This document shows, in pieces, positions 1-5,446 of a DNA stretch of 5,981 nt. Every line of letters starts with the position of its first letter. Positions within the stretch are counted from its first letter, which is position 1. The DNA is from Syntrophomonadaceae bacterium (GTDB lineage: Bacteria; Bacillota; Dethiobacteria; DTU022), in assembly GCA_007131435.1 (NCBI GenBank), contig SLQM01000236.1, positions 1 through 5,981 of the forward strand. The letters run 5' to 3'. The position numbers were made by a program, and so were the translations under genes. Under the pieces are notes generated by a model. It ran no database searches. It was not told where the DNA came from and saw only the letters and a list, made by a program, of their open reading frames with translations.

Positions 1-199
1 AACTCAGCCTGTTCTTGTAGAAAAGGTAGTGCCTTATAGATACGCCGAAGGGTTAACCCCCCACTATATGAGAGTAAAAATAAATACCTCGATAAAAGGC
101 CTGCACTGGAAAGGTAAAGAGATCCTGGCCGCTATAGACAGAGAAGAGAATTCAGCACTGGTGGCGGCGCAAGTAAAAAGAGAAAGACCGGGTAAATAG
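1..199 (+). CDS. mtaB: 3' end of a probable tRNA (t6A37) methylthiotransferase MtaB (C-terminal TRAM domain), partial
   Basis: The frame beginning at base 2 stays open to a TAG at 197-199, giving the last 65 residues of a protein whose 5' part lies outside the window. The visible piece contains EGLTPHYMRVKI followed by a short beta-rich stretch ending in a Lys/Arg tail. This matches the pattern G-(Y/L)-T-x-x-Y-x-x-V in the C-terminal TRAM RNA-binding domain of MtaB-type radical-SAM methylthiotransferases, which convert t6A to ms2t6A at position 37 of some tRNAs. The catalytic cysteine clusters would lie upstream and cannot be checked. The gene is convergent with the sulfur cluster and separated from it by a terminator, so it is probably unrelated in function. 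MiaB or another TRAM-bearing enzyme is the main alternative, but the GLTPHYMRV signature favours MtaB. Confidence 0.6.
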   Translation, partial: TQPVLVEKVVPYRYAEGLTPHYMRVKINTSIKGLHWKGKEILAAIDREENSALVAAQVKRERPGK

Positions 200-216
200 C
201 TCCCGGCCTTTTTCTT
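183..216. terminator. Bidirectional rho-independent terminator between convergent genes
   Basis: The bases GACCGGG (187-193) and CCCGGCC (202-208) form a stem with one A-C mismatch, extended by A-T pairs into a run of T (TTTTTCTTATTTT) on the plus strand. The complementary strand also carries a T/C-rich tract after the same stem, so it can end the minus-strand operon whose last stop codon is at 239-237. The upstream gene's stop codon sits in the loop. Confidence 0.75.
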
Positions 217-236
217 ATTTTAATGGGGGTAGTTTA

Positions 237-1226
237 TTAGGGGGTTACAACAGGCAGGTCATTTCTTTCAACCCATCCGTCACGGACACCGTAAAGTAAA
301 CTACGTGCATTGTCAAAGCCCAGCATTCTTAGAACTCCCAGGGTCTGGGCGGAAGTCTGACCGGAGTAGCATGCGACTATGGCAGGCTTATCTGTTGGAA
401 TTTCACCCAGGACTGATCCAAACTGACCGAAAGGAACGTTTACTGAATGCTCGATATGATACTGGTCAAAATCGTGGTCTCCGCCTGTAGCAGCACGGAT
501 ATCATAAAGTATTACTGATTCCGGATCAGCCTGCATATCTGCATAAAGTTCTGCGTGAGCGTCGAGCGGAATAAACCCTATCTGACCTGCAGCAATTTCT
601 TCGCCGTAAGCTTCAGCCCTGGCCCAGATTATTTCTTCTTCCTCGCTCTGAGGTGCGGAAACTTCTGGCAGTTCATTCATGTGGTTCATGCCGCTGCCAT
701 CAAGCGTAAATTCTCCACGCTCCAGCCAGCCCAGGTTGATTCCGTAAAGCATGCTGGTTACGTTATCAAAACCGGCCATCCGCAGGTAAGCAGTTGTATA
801 CCCGGCATTCTGGCCGGTAAAGCAGGCGATGAATACTGGTATGTCACGCGGTATGCGGTTCATCAGGCCTGCAACTTCGCTTCTGTCAGCATATACCGAG
901 CCGGTAATATGACCTTCTTCAAAGTCGTCGGCGCTGCGAATATCAATAATCAGGAGGGACTCAGGATCAGCGTCTACCATTTCCTTGATTTCTGCAAAGT
1001 TGGTTATATTGTTGCCGCCTGTTGCAATATTATCAAAGTAGGCAATTGCTGCCTGCATTAACACCTCATCGGGGTCTAAAGCCTCTTCGACTTCTTCTTC
1101 CGGCTCTTCAACTACCGGTTCTTCATCTACCGGGACCTCTTCCACGGCTTCTTCGGCACAGCCAAATACAGTAAACATCATAAGTACTGCAGCCAAAAGT
1201 AAAAATAGTAAGTAACTCTTTTTCAT
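237..1226 (-). CDS. Tandem rhodanese-domain lipoprotein, extracytoplasmic sulfurtransferase
   Basis: This 329-residue protein starts with a Lys-Lys n-region, a hydrophobic core and a lipobox-like VFGC, so Cys23 is the likely lipid anchor on the outer face of the membrane. Residues 24-52 are a very acidic Glu/Pro/Val linker. Two rhodanese domains follow. The first (about 74-172) has DIRS at 95-98 and an active-site loop CFTGQN with Cys135. The second (about 218-326) has DIR at 242-244 and loop CYSGQT with Cys286. Both keep the catalytic cysteine, so both may form a persulfide, unlike classical two-domain sulfurtransferases in which only the second domain is active. The domains resemble each other (YLRMAGFDN...SMLYG against VLRMLGFDN...SLLYG), which suggests internal duplication. 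The start has SD AAAGGAT seven bases upstream. It is the last gene of the minus-strand cluster, 53 bp after the flavoprotein gene. Role inferred: delivery or processing of sulfane sulfur outside the cell for the YeeE-type transporter. Thiosulfate as the donor is not shown by the sequence. Confidence 0.9.
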   Translation of the reverse strand: MKKSYLLFLLLAAVLMMFTVFGCAEEAVEEVPVDEEPVVEEPEEEVEEALDPDEVLMQAAIAYFDNIATGGNNITNFAEIKEMVDADPESLLIIDIRSADDFEEGHITGSVYADRSEVAGLMNRIPRDIPVFIACFTGQNAGYTTAYLRMAGFDNVTSMLYGINLGWLERGEFTLDGSGMNHMNELPEVSAPQSEEEEIIWARAEAYGEEIAAGQIGFIPLDAHAELYADMQADPESVILYDIRAATGGDHDFDQYHIEHSVNVPFGQFGSVLGEIPTDKPAIVACYSGQTSAQTLGVLRMLGFDNARSLLYGVRDGWVERNDLPVVTP

Positions 1227-1279
1227 TGATTACATCCTTTCTCTTTTTTATCTATTTTAAAGGCATATAATATTTACCT

Positions 1280-2542
1280 TTAAGCGCTTATTTCCTGGGT
1301 CAGGTTGGCCAGCAGCAGGTCCCTGGTCAGGTTGCCTTCAAGCACCTTTAATACCTGGCCTTCCCTGATAAATGCCACTGTTGGTACATCTTCAATATTC
1401 AAGCGTTTTGCTATTCCGTTTGACTTGTATACATCAACCCTGACCAGCTTGCACTGTTCAGGAAACTCCTGCTCAAATTTTTCCAGTACGGCCAGGTTGT
1501 CAAGGCAGCACTGGTCTGTAGCATTATAGACGTAGACAAGGTTGGTTTTGTCGCCTGTTTCCATGATCTGGGTTTGGAATGTTTCTTCTTCCGCAATATA
1601 TTTTTCTGCAGAAAACCCTGCTATTGCGCCGTCGCCTACTGCTGTTGCAACCTGGCGCAGGAACTTTTCACGAATGTCACCGGCAGCAAACACTCCCTTG
1701 ATATTTGTTTCCATCTTGTCATTGGTCAGCAGGTAGCCGCGCTGGTTCATATCGAGGATGCCTTCATACAGCTCACTGTTGGGAACATAACCGATGAACA
1801 AAAAGCATGAATCTACATCTACGGGGATTAAATCTCCGGTTTTCACATTCTTCAGGACAACCTTATCGAGGTGATCGCTGCCCTTGAATTCATCAACAAC
1901 CGTGTTCCAGATAAACTCCATCTTGGGGTTGGAAAGGGCTTCACCCTTGGCAATTTCATTGCAGTCCATGATCCCTTCATCATGAATTACCGACACAATA
2001 ACCTTGCTGGCGAATTTAGTTAAAAACATACCTTCTTCAATTGCAGCATCACCGCTGCCAATTACCATGACTACTTTGTCTTTATTGGCTGCAGCATCAC
2101 AGGTGGCGCAGAAGGCGATTCCCTTGTCATAAAGGAAGTTTTCCTCACCTTTTGCCCCTGTCAGCCTCGGTTTTCCACCGCTGGCCACGATTACAGCCTT
2201 TGCCTCGTAACGGACCCTGGCGGTCTCTACAACCTTAACCGGCCCTTCAAGCTTAATGCTTCTTACATCGGTTAATTTGAATTTAACATTAAACCGCTTG
2301 GCCTGTTCCTGGAAATACCGCATTAAATCATTGCCGGTTGCTCCATCAACAAAGCCGGGATAGTTCTCAATGTCATTCGTATAGGTGGCAAGTCCTCCGA
2401 CCAGGGCTTTTTCTATTATTACCGTTTCAAGATTAGCCCTGCCGCAATATATACCTGCTGTAAGGCCTCCCGGACCTCCACCGATGATGACAACGTCTAC
2501 CTGTTCTACCTTCTGTTCGCGACTTCTTTCGCGCCTGCTCAT
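1280..2542 (-). CDS. Thioredoxin-reductase-like flavoprotein fused to a C-terminal thioredoxin-fold domain
   Basis: This 420-residue protein joins a TrxB-like FAD/pyridine-nucleotide disulfide oxidoreductase (about 14-320) to a thioredoxin-like domain (about 333-418). The FAD-binding GGGPGG is at 21-26, the redox-active CATC at 145-148, the nucleotide-binding GSGDAA at 162-167, and the C-terminal FAD motif GVFAAGDIR at 283-291 followed by RQVATAVGDGAIA. The HRRxxxR motif that normally grips the NADPH 2'-phosphate is absent; IHDEG stands in its place. In the thioredoxin-like part the cis-proline region DVPTV (Pro387) is kept, but the WCGPC site is replaced by TDQCCLDN with adjacent Cys345-Cys346. 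I chose the ATG at 2542 because AAAGGGG lies seven bases upstream. An in-frame ATG at 2566 has no SD, overlaps that SD region and would add only eight residues. It lies 27 bp after the transporter half. Likely role: cytoplasmic electron supply for reducing persulfide or disulfide intermediates made by TusA and the transporter. The partner is inferred. Confidence 0.9.
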   Translation of the reverse strand: MSRRERSREQKVEQVDVVIIGGGPGGLTAGIYCGRANLETVIIEKALVGGLATYTNDIENYPGFVDGATGNDLMRYFQEQAKRFNVKFKLTDVRSIKLEGPVKVVETARVRYEAKAVIVASGGKPRLTGAKGEENFLYDKGIAFCATCDAAANKDKVVMVIGSGDAAIEEGMFLTKFASKVIVSVIHDEGIMDCNEIAKGEALSNPKMEFIWNTVVDEFKGSDHLDKVVLKNVKTGDLIPVDVDSCFLFIGYVPNSELYEGILDMNQRGYLLTNDKMETNIKGVFAAGDIREKFLRQVATAVGDGAIAGFSAEKYIAEEETFQTQIMETGDKTNLVYVYNATDQCCLDNLAVLEKFEQEFPEQCKLVRVDVYKSNGIAKRLNIEDVPTVAFIREGQVLKVLEGNLTRDLLLANLTQEISA

Positions 2543-2569
2543 TGTAGAACCCCTTTCAAATAACATTTT

Positions 2570-3106
2570 TTATTGCATAAAATACTTAACTAACAGCTTA
2601 CTTCCAACAAAAGCGCCGGCAAACATAAACAGGGCAAAGACCCAACCGGAAACAGAGAGGTTGGAGATACCGCTGTAAAGTGCCCCTATATTGCAGCCAA
2701 AGGCTATCCTGGAGCCATAACCCATCAGTAAGCCGCCAAAAACTGCTGCCCCAACCTGGCGCAGGTTTTTGATTTTTTTAAACTTGAATTGGGAAGCAAG
2801 CAGGGTAGCCAGCAAAGCGCCGATGATTACACCCAGGTTGCGTACCGATGCTGGATCAGTTAAAAAGGTTCTGTCTAAAGCTGCTCTTCCACTTTCGGTG
2901 CTGAAGAAATACCAGTGATCAACGCTGCCACCGAAAGCCTGAACAACCCAGGCCCCCCATACTGCGAAAGGTCCGGTAACTCCCCACGCTCCATCTGTAG
3001 TCGCTATAGTTACCAGCTGGAAAATGGAGAGCAGGATTGCCCCAGTCACATAAGTCCAGGGGTTTTTAAACCAGGTCTGGTAATATTTGTTAGAACTTAA
3101 TTTCAA
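2570..3106 (-). CDS. YeeE/YedE-family sulfur transporter, C-terminal half
   Basis: This 178-residue membrane protein has about four or five hydrophobic segments and the family signature GYGSRIAFGCNIGALYSGI near its C-terminal third, followed by an SGW-type motif. Its only cysteine (in FGCNIG, residue 138) corresponds to the third conserved cysteine expected in the thiosulfate transporter TsuA/YeeE. Full-length YeeE proteins are about 350-400 residues and contain both signature halves. Here the other half is a separate gene upstream, so the two products probably assemble into one channel. Start choice: a GTG at 3115 is in frame, but it lies inside the SD-like GAGGTG (3118-3113). That SD sits six bases before a TTG at 3106, which is the better-placed start; the GTG would add three residues. 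It begins 14 bp after the tusA stop, so the two genes are almost certainly co-transcribed. Selenium-compound transport is an alternative seen in some YedE proteins, but no selenium genes are visible here. Confidence 0.87.
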   Translation of the reverse strand: MKLSSNKYYQTWFKNPWTYVTGAILLSIFQLVTIATTDGAWGVTGPFAVWGAWVVQAFGGSVDHWYFFSTESGRAALDRTFLTDPASVRNLGVIIGALLATLLASQFKFKKIKNLRQVGAAVFGGLLMGYGSRIAFGCNIGALYSGISNLSVSGWVFALFMFAGAFVGSKLLVKYFMQ

Positions 3107-3120
3107 ATCAAACACCTCAC

Positions 3121-3348
3121 TTAAGCGGTTTTATCAATAAAAATTTCCCATTCGCTTTCGCCAACTTCTTCAACTTCTACATCATAATTATTCTTGCGGG
3201 CCCACTCTGGGACATTTTTTAATGCACAGCTGTGGTCAATCATCACTATTAATGTGTCTCCTACATCTAGTTCTTGCATCTTTTTTTCTGTTTTAACCAG
3301 CGGAATCGGGCAAGCTTCACCCAGGCAATCGAGTTCAAATTCAGCCAT
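3121..3348 (-). CDS. tusA: TusA-family sulfur carrier protein (first copy, inside the transporter operon)
   Basis: This 75-residue protein has the TusA/SirA/YeeD fold signature DCLGEACPIPLVK. Cys13 of the CPxP motif is the expected persulfide carrier. A second conserved cysteine, Cys41 in DHSC, is typical of YeeD/TsuB-type members that partner YeeE transporters, and Cys8 is also present. The protein is strongly acidic. SD AAGGAGG lies about seven bases before the ATG. The gene sits between the two halves of the transporter, 33 bp after the first and 14 bp before the second, a position that argues for direct docking on the cytoplasmic face of the channel. Expected role: accept sulfur from imported thiosulfate or persulfide and pass it to cytoplasmic sulfur metabolism. 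It could instead serve a different sulfur branch, but the context favours uptake. Confidence 0.92.
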   Translation of the reverse strand: MAEFELDCLGEACPIPLVKTEKKMQELDVGDTLIVMIDHSCALKNVPEWARKNNYDVEVEEVGESEWEIFIDKTA

Positions 3349-3381
3349 TTTAAAATCCTCCTTGAATTATTATCTTAAAAT

Positions 3382-4110
3382 CTAAAGTTCCTGGTTCCTG
3401 TTTTCCCATCTGTCGGCCAGGATATATAGCACTGCGATAAACACAAGCTGAACAGTAATAGCGCCCGTCCAGCCGAATATCTCTGGAAGGTGTAACCTTG
3501 GACCATTACTGATAAAGTTAAGTGTCCACCAGCCCATGTCGCGGGCTGCCCAGAAAGAACCTATTACAAAGAAAACTATTGACAACATCTGCATGCCAAA
3601 ACCTTCACCGATACGCATCAGGGTTCCGGAGGCACACCCGCCTGCCAGGACCATCCCGATTCCGAAAAGAAATGCACCGGCTACCGTTGCAAAGCTGACG
3701 GGCACAACGAAACCCATTCCCGGAACAGGCAGGCCTTTAATACTTGCTCCATACTGGACTGCAACAAACCCGATGGAAGTTATCGCCAGGGCTATCAGGA
3801 CTGCCCTGGTCAGCGAAGTGCTGCCGGTCATAATCGGGTCACGCATCGATGCTGTAAAGCAGAAATTGGTACGGCGCAGGATAAATCCAAAAGCGATACC
3901 TGTTAACCAGAAGATACCGATGGTTGCAGAAATTGTGGCAAGGTAGATGCCGAATGCAATAACCAGCACCAGCAGTATTAAACCCTGAAGGGTCTGGTCT
4001 TTTTTTGGCTTGCGGGCCGTTGACCTTCTTGAACTCCTACTTGAACTCCTGCGGGAAGAAGGCGTGGCTTCGGTTTCATCTACTATTTTTTTTACAGCTT
4101 CTTCTGCCAT
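3382..4110 (-). CDS. YeeE/YedE-family sulfur transporter, N-terminal half with Ser/Arg-rich tail
   Basis: This 242-residue membrane protein begins with an acidic stretch and then a cytoplasmic-type basic tail (about 19-37) made of Ser, Arg and Lys. About six hydrophobic segments follow (near 41-60, 62-79, 102-120, 137-157, 171-188 and 215-232). Family signatures are LRRTNFCFTASMRD with Cys84 and GMVLAGGCASGTLMRIGEG with Cys159. These match two of the three conserved cysteines proposed to relay thiosulfate through TsuA/YeeE by hydrogen bonding. The protein contains no other cysteine. It stops where a full-length YeeE would continue into its second half, which is encoded two genes downstream. 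SD AAAGGAG lies 12 bases before the ATG, a little farther than usual. It is the first gene of the minus-strand cluster, preceded by an extended -10 promoter and inverted repeats. The basic tail is not part of the core family. Confidence 0.9.
   Translation of the reverse strand: MAEEAVKKIVDETEATPSSRRSSSRSSRRSTARKPKKDQTLQGLILLVLVIAFGIYLATISATIGIFWLTGIAFGFILRRTNFCFTASMRDPIMTGSTSLTRAVLIALAITSIGFVAVQYGASIKGLPVPGMGFVVPVSFATVAGAFLFGIGMVLAGGCASGTLMRIGEGFGMQMLSIVFFVIGSFWAARDMGWWTLNFISNGPRLHLPEIFGWTGAITVQLVFIAVLYILADRWENRNQEL
4028..4051 (-). repeat. 12-bp tandem duplication coding Ser/Arg repeats
   Basis: On the plus strand CTTGAACTCCTA (4028-4039) is followed directly by CTTGAACTCCTG (4040-4051), 11 of 12 bases identical. 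Read on the minus strand it encodes RSSS-RSSR in the N-terminal tail of the transporter half. The in-frame length of 12 bp means copy-number change would lengthen or shorten the basic tail without breaking the gene. Confidence 0.85.
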
Positions 4111-4152
4111 TTATAATTTGCGCTCCTTTCAAAAAAGTATTTATTCATTTTA

Positions 4153-4173
4153 AATAATTCACCGAGAATTATT
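4153..4173. promoter_or_regulatory. Perfect inverted repeat AATAATTC-N5-GAATTATT, candidate operator
   Basis: Eight-base arms at 4153-4160 and 4166-4173 flank ACCGA. The repeat covers the predicted -10 box (4176-4171) and transcription start (about 4164) of the minus-strand transporter operon. It is centred about 68 bp upstream of the weakly predicted start for the LysR gene. That distance is where LysR-type proteins usually bind their own promoter, so the divergent regulator is the natural candidate ligand, although the repeat is not a strict T-N11-A box. Confidence 0.55.
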
Positions 4174-4179
4174 ATAGCA
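4171..4179 (-). promoter_or_regulatory. Extended -10 promoter for the yeeE-tusA operon
   Basis: Read on the minus strand, 4179-4171 is TGCTATAAT, a perfect TATAAT with the extended TGn element, which often compensates for a poor -35. No good TTGACA lies 16-18 bp upstream; that position falls within the AGTGAA part of the next inverted repeat. Predicted transcription start is near 4164, leaving a leader of about 53 bases before the ATG at 4110. Confidence 0.6.
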
Positions 4180-4181
4180 CC

Positions 4182-4201
4182 ATAGTGAATTATTTCACTA
4201 T
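4182..4201. promoter_or_regulatory. Perfect inverted repeat ATAGTGAA-N4-TTCACTAT, candidate operator
   Basis: Eight-base arms at 4182-4189 and 4194-4201 flank TTAT. The core GTGA-N6-TCAC resembles sites of the CRP/FNR superfamily, and the same core recurs at 5520-5537 in the other divergent region. It overlaps the -35 region for both divergent directions: centred near -27 for the transporter operon and near -40 for the regulator. It also shares an 11-base inverted match with the neighbouring repeat (4152-4162 against 4185-4195). Confidence 0.6.
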
Positions 4202-4218
4202 ATTAACTGTTTATGCAT

Positions 4219-4224
4219 TATAAC
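4219..4224 (+). promoter_or_regulatory. Possible -10 box for the LysR-type regulator gene
   Basis: TATAAC at 4219-4224 is a five-of-six match to TATAAT. A TTCACT at 4194-4199, inside the inverted repeat, could act as a weak -35 at a 19-bp spacing. The region is very A/T-rich, so other starts are possible. The leader would run about 50 bases to the ATG at 4282. Confidence 0.3.
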
Positions 4225-4281
4225 TTTTATTTATGGCAAAAATATATTATTATTGAAGAAAGCTATTTATGGAGGATAATT

Positions 4282-5193
4282 ATGAATATTGAAGGGTTAA
4301 AAGTATTCAAGGAAGTTGCTTCAAGGGGCAGTATCTCCAAGGTTGCCGAAAGCAGTCACTTTTCCCAGCCGGCAATTAGCCAGCAGATAAAGAGGCTGGA
4401 AGAATCAATTGGCTACGAGCTTTTTTCCAGGAGCAACAAGGGTGTGCAGCTTACTGAAGCAGGGAATATTGTTCATAAGTATGCAAAAAGTATTGTTCGC
4501 TCTTATGAAAATATGCTGGAAGATCTTTCAATGGTAGAGGACAATTTTCACATTATCCGCCTGAACTGCACCCCCATAATATCTACGTATGCCCTGCCCT
4601 GTACAGTGTACAGCATAAACAGCAGCAGTAAATCTATCAGTGCGGCCCCTTTAAAGCTTGAACACTATACCAATCACTCCGATGAAGTAGAGACAAATGT
4701 GATTAATGATACTTTTGATCTGGGCATTATCATATCAAAACCGAAGAGCAGTTCTTTGAGTTACGATCTCCTGGCTACCGACCAGTTAGTGCCCGTGGCT
4801 GCGAATAAATACAAGGCTGATGGAGAAATGAGCGTTGAAGACATAATCAATGAAGAACTAATCCTTCCCAGCAATAATTTCAGGATCAGGCAGCAAATCA
4901 AGGGCTGGTTTTCCGATCACGGGCTTAACCTTGATCAAATAGCTGCAACTTCCGGTATGGATGAGATAGAGTCAATAAAATCAACAGTGGTAAAGGGTTT
5001 TGGCATTTCATTTTTACCTTACCTGACGGTAAAAAAAGAGCTGTATACCAGGCAGCTAAAAAAGCTTGACATAAAAGATTTTGATATTAAATATGATATT
5101 TACCTGATATATAAAGAAAGCAGGATGAGCGATATTAACTATCGCGATTTCGTAAAAATGTTCCGGAAAAGTGCGCGAAAGACTTTTTGCTGA
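4282..5193 (+). CDS. LysR-family transcriptional regulator, divergent from the sulfur transporter operon
   Basis: This 303-residue protein has the standard LysR layout: an N-terminal winged helix-turn-helix (about 1-60, with ASRGSISKVAESSHFSQPAI and LSxx-like LFSRSNKGVQLTEAG), a linker helix (about 61-88) and an effector-binding domain (about 91-298) ending with the usual VVKGFGISFLPYLTV signature. The start is the ATG at 4282 because GGAGG lies six bases upstream; an in-frame ATG at 4213 would add 23 residues with no SD. Cysteines at 96 and 107 lie in the first strand and helix of the effector domain, where related proteins usually bear Ala/Ser and Pro, and a third cysteine is the final residue. 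By position it probably controls the divergent transporter operon and perhaps the genes at 5194-5981. The ligand is unknown; a sulfur species is the contextual guess. Its TGA stop directly abuts the convergent tusA stop. Confidence 0.92.
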   Translation: MNIEGLKVFKEVASRGSISKVAESSHFSQPAISQQIKRLEESIGYELFSRSNKGVQLTEAGNIVHKYAKSIVRSYENMLEDLSMVEDNFHIIRLNCTPIISTYALPCTVYSINSSSKSISAAPLKLEHYTNHSDEVETNVINDTFDLGIIISKPKSSSLSYDLLATDQLVPVAANKYKADGEMSVEDIINEELILPSNNFRIRQQIKGWFSDHGLNLDQIAATSGMDEIESIKSTVVKGFGISFLPYLTVKKELYTRQLKKLDIKDFDIKYDIYLIYKESRMSDINYRDFVKMFRKSARKTFC

Positions 5194-5415
5194 TCACTTT
5201 TTAGTCACAGTAATTTCCCATATTCCGTTCATTACTTCATTTTCATCAATTTCATAATCGCCCCGCAGAAGTTTTTCAACCAGGGAACGGGCCACGCAGC
5301 TGTGATCGGTTACAATTAGCAGGGAATCGCCCTTATTAATCTGCTTCAGCTCTTTTTTTGCTTTAATAATCGGCACGGGGCACATGTCGCCCAGGCAGTC
5401 AATTCTTACCTGCAT
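5194..5415 (-). CDS. tusA: TusA-family sulfur carrier protein (second copy)
   Basis: This 73-residue protein has DCLGDMCPVPIIKAK with CPxP Cys12, Cys7 in the DCLG motif, and Cys40 in TDHSC. The same three cysteine positions occur in the other TusA of this window. The two copies share the motif framework but differ widely in the C-terminal half, so this is an old duplication or a separate acquisition rather than a recent copy. The start at 5415 has AAAGGGGG about eight bases upstream. An in-frame extension to 5535 would add 40 residues, lacks an SD and runs through the promoter region, so I reject it. It is transcribed alone, convergent with the regulator gene and divergent from the secreted sulfurtransferase. 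It may deliver sulfur to a different acceptor from the operon copy, or receive it from the neighbouring sulfurtransferase pathway. Confidence 0.9.
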   Translation of the reverse strand: MQVRIDCLGDMCPVPIIKAKKELKQINKGDSLLIVTDHSCVARSLVEKLLRGDYEIDENEVMNGIWEITVTKK

Positions 5416-5446
5416 CCAGTAATCCCCCTTTATCATGTCCAGTAAT

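Noticed and set aside
555..1061. A 168-codon open frame on the plus strand
   Set aside because: It lies wholly antisense to the rhodanese lipoprotein gene, which has clear domains, a lipobox and an SD. The plus-strand product shows no recognisable motif.
1257..1283. Inverted repeat TTAAAGG-N13-CCTTTAA between the flavoprotein and lipoprotein genes
   Set aside because: The arms are perfect, but the stem is A/T-rich with a 13-base loop and no T-run follows on the minus strand, so it is not a convincing terminator. It overlaps the stop codon and may be chance; a role in mRNA processing cannot be excluded.
3536..3946. A 136-codon open frame on the plus strand
   Set aside because: It is antisense to the first transporter half, and its Pro/Arg-rich translation is a typical mirror of a hydrophobic membrane protein.
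2570..4110. Selenium rather than sulfur transport by the YedE-like proteins
   Set aside because: Some YedE proteins are linked to selenium metabolism, but no selenium genes (selD, selenophosphate-linked or selenoprotein genes) are visible. The rhodanese and double TusA context points to sulfur, though the rest of the genome is not seen.
4213..4281. N-terminal extension of the LysR protein from an upstream ATG
   Set aside because: There is no SD before 4213, the extension would precede the normal LysR N-terminus, and it overlaps the predicted -10 box. The ATG at 4282 has GGAGG at ideal spacing.
4111..4281. Riboswitch or S-box-type leader
   Set aside because: The predicted leaders are only about 50 bases and the structure seen is DNA-type palindromes at promoters. 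No SAM, T-box or other known leader pattern could be recognised.
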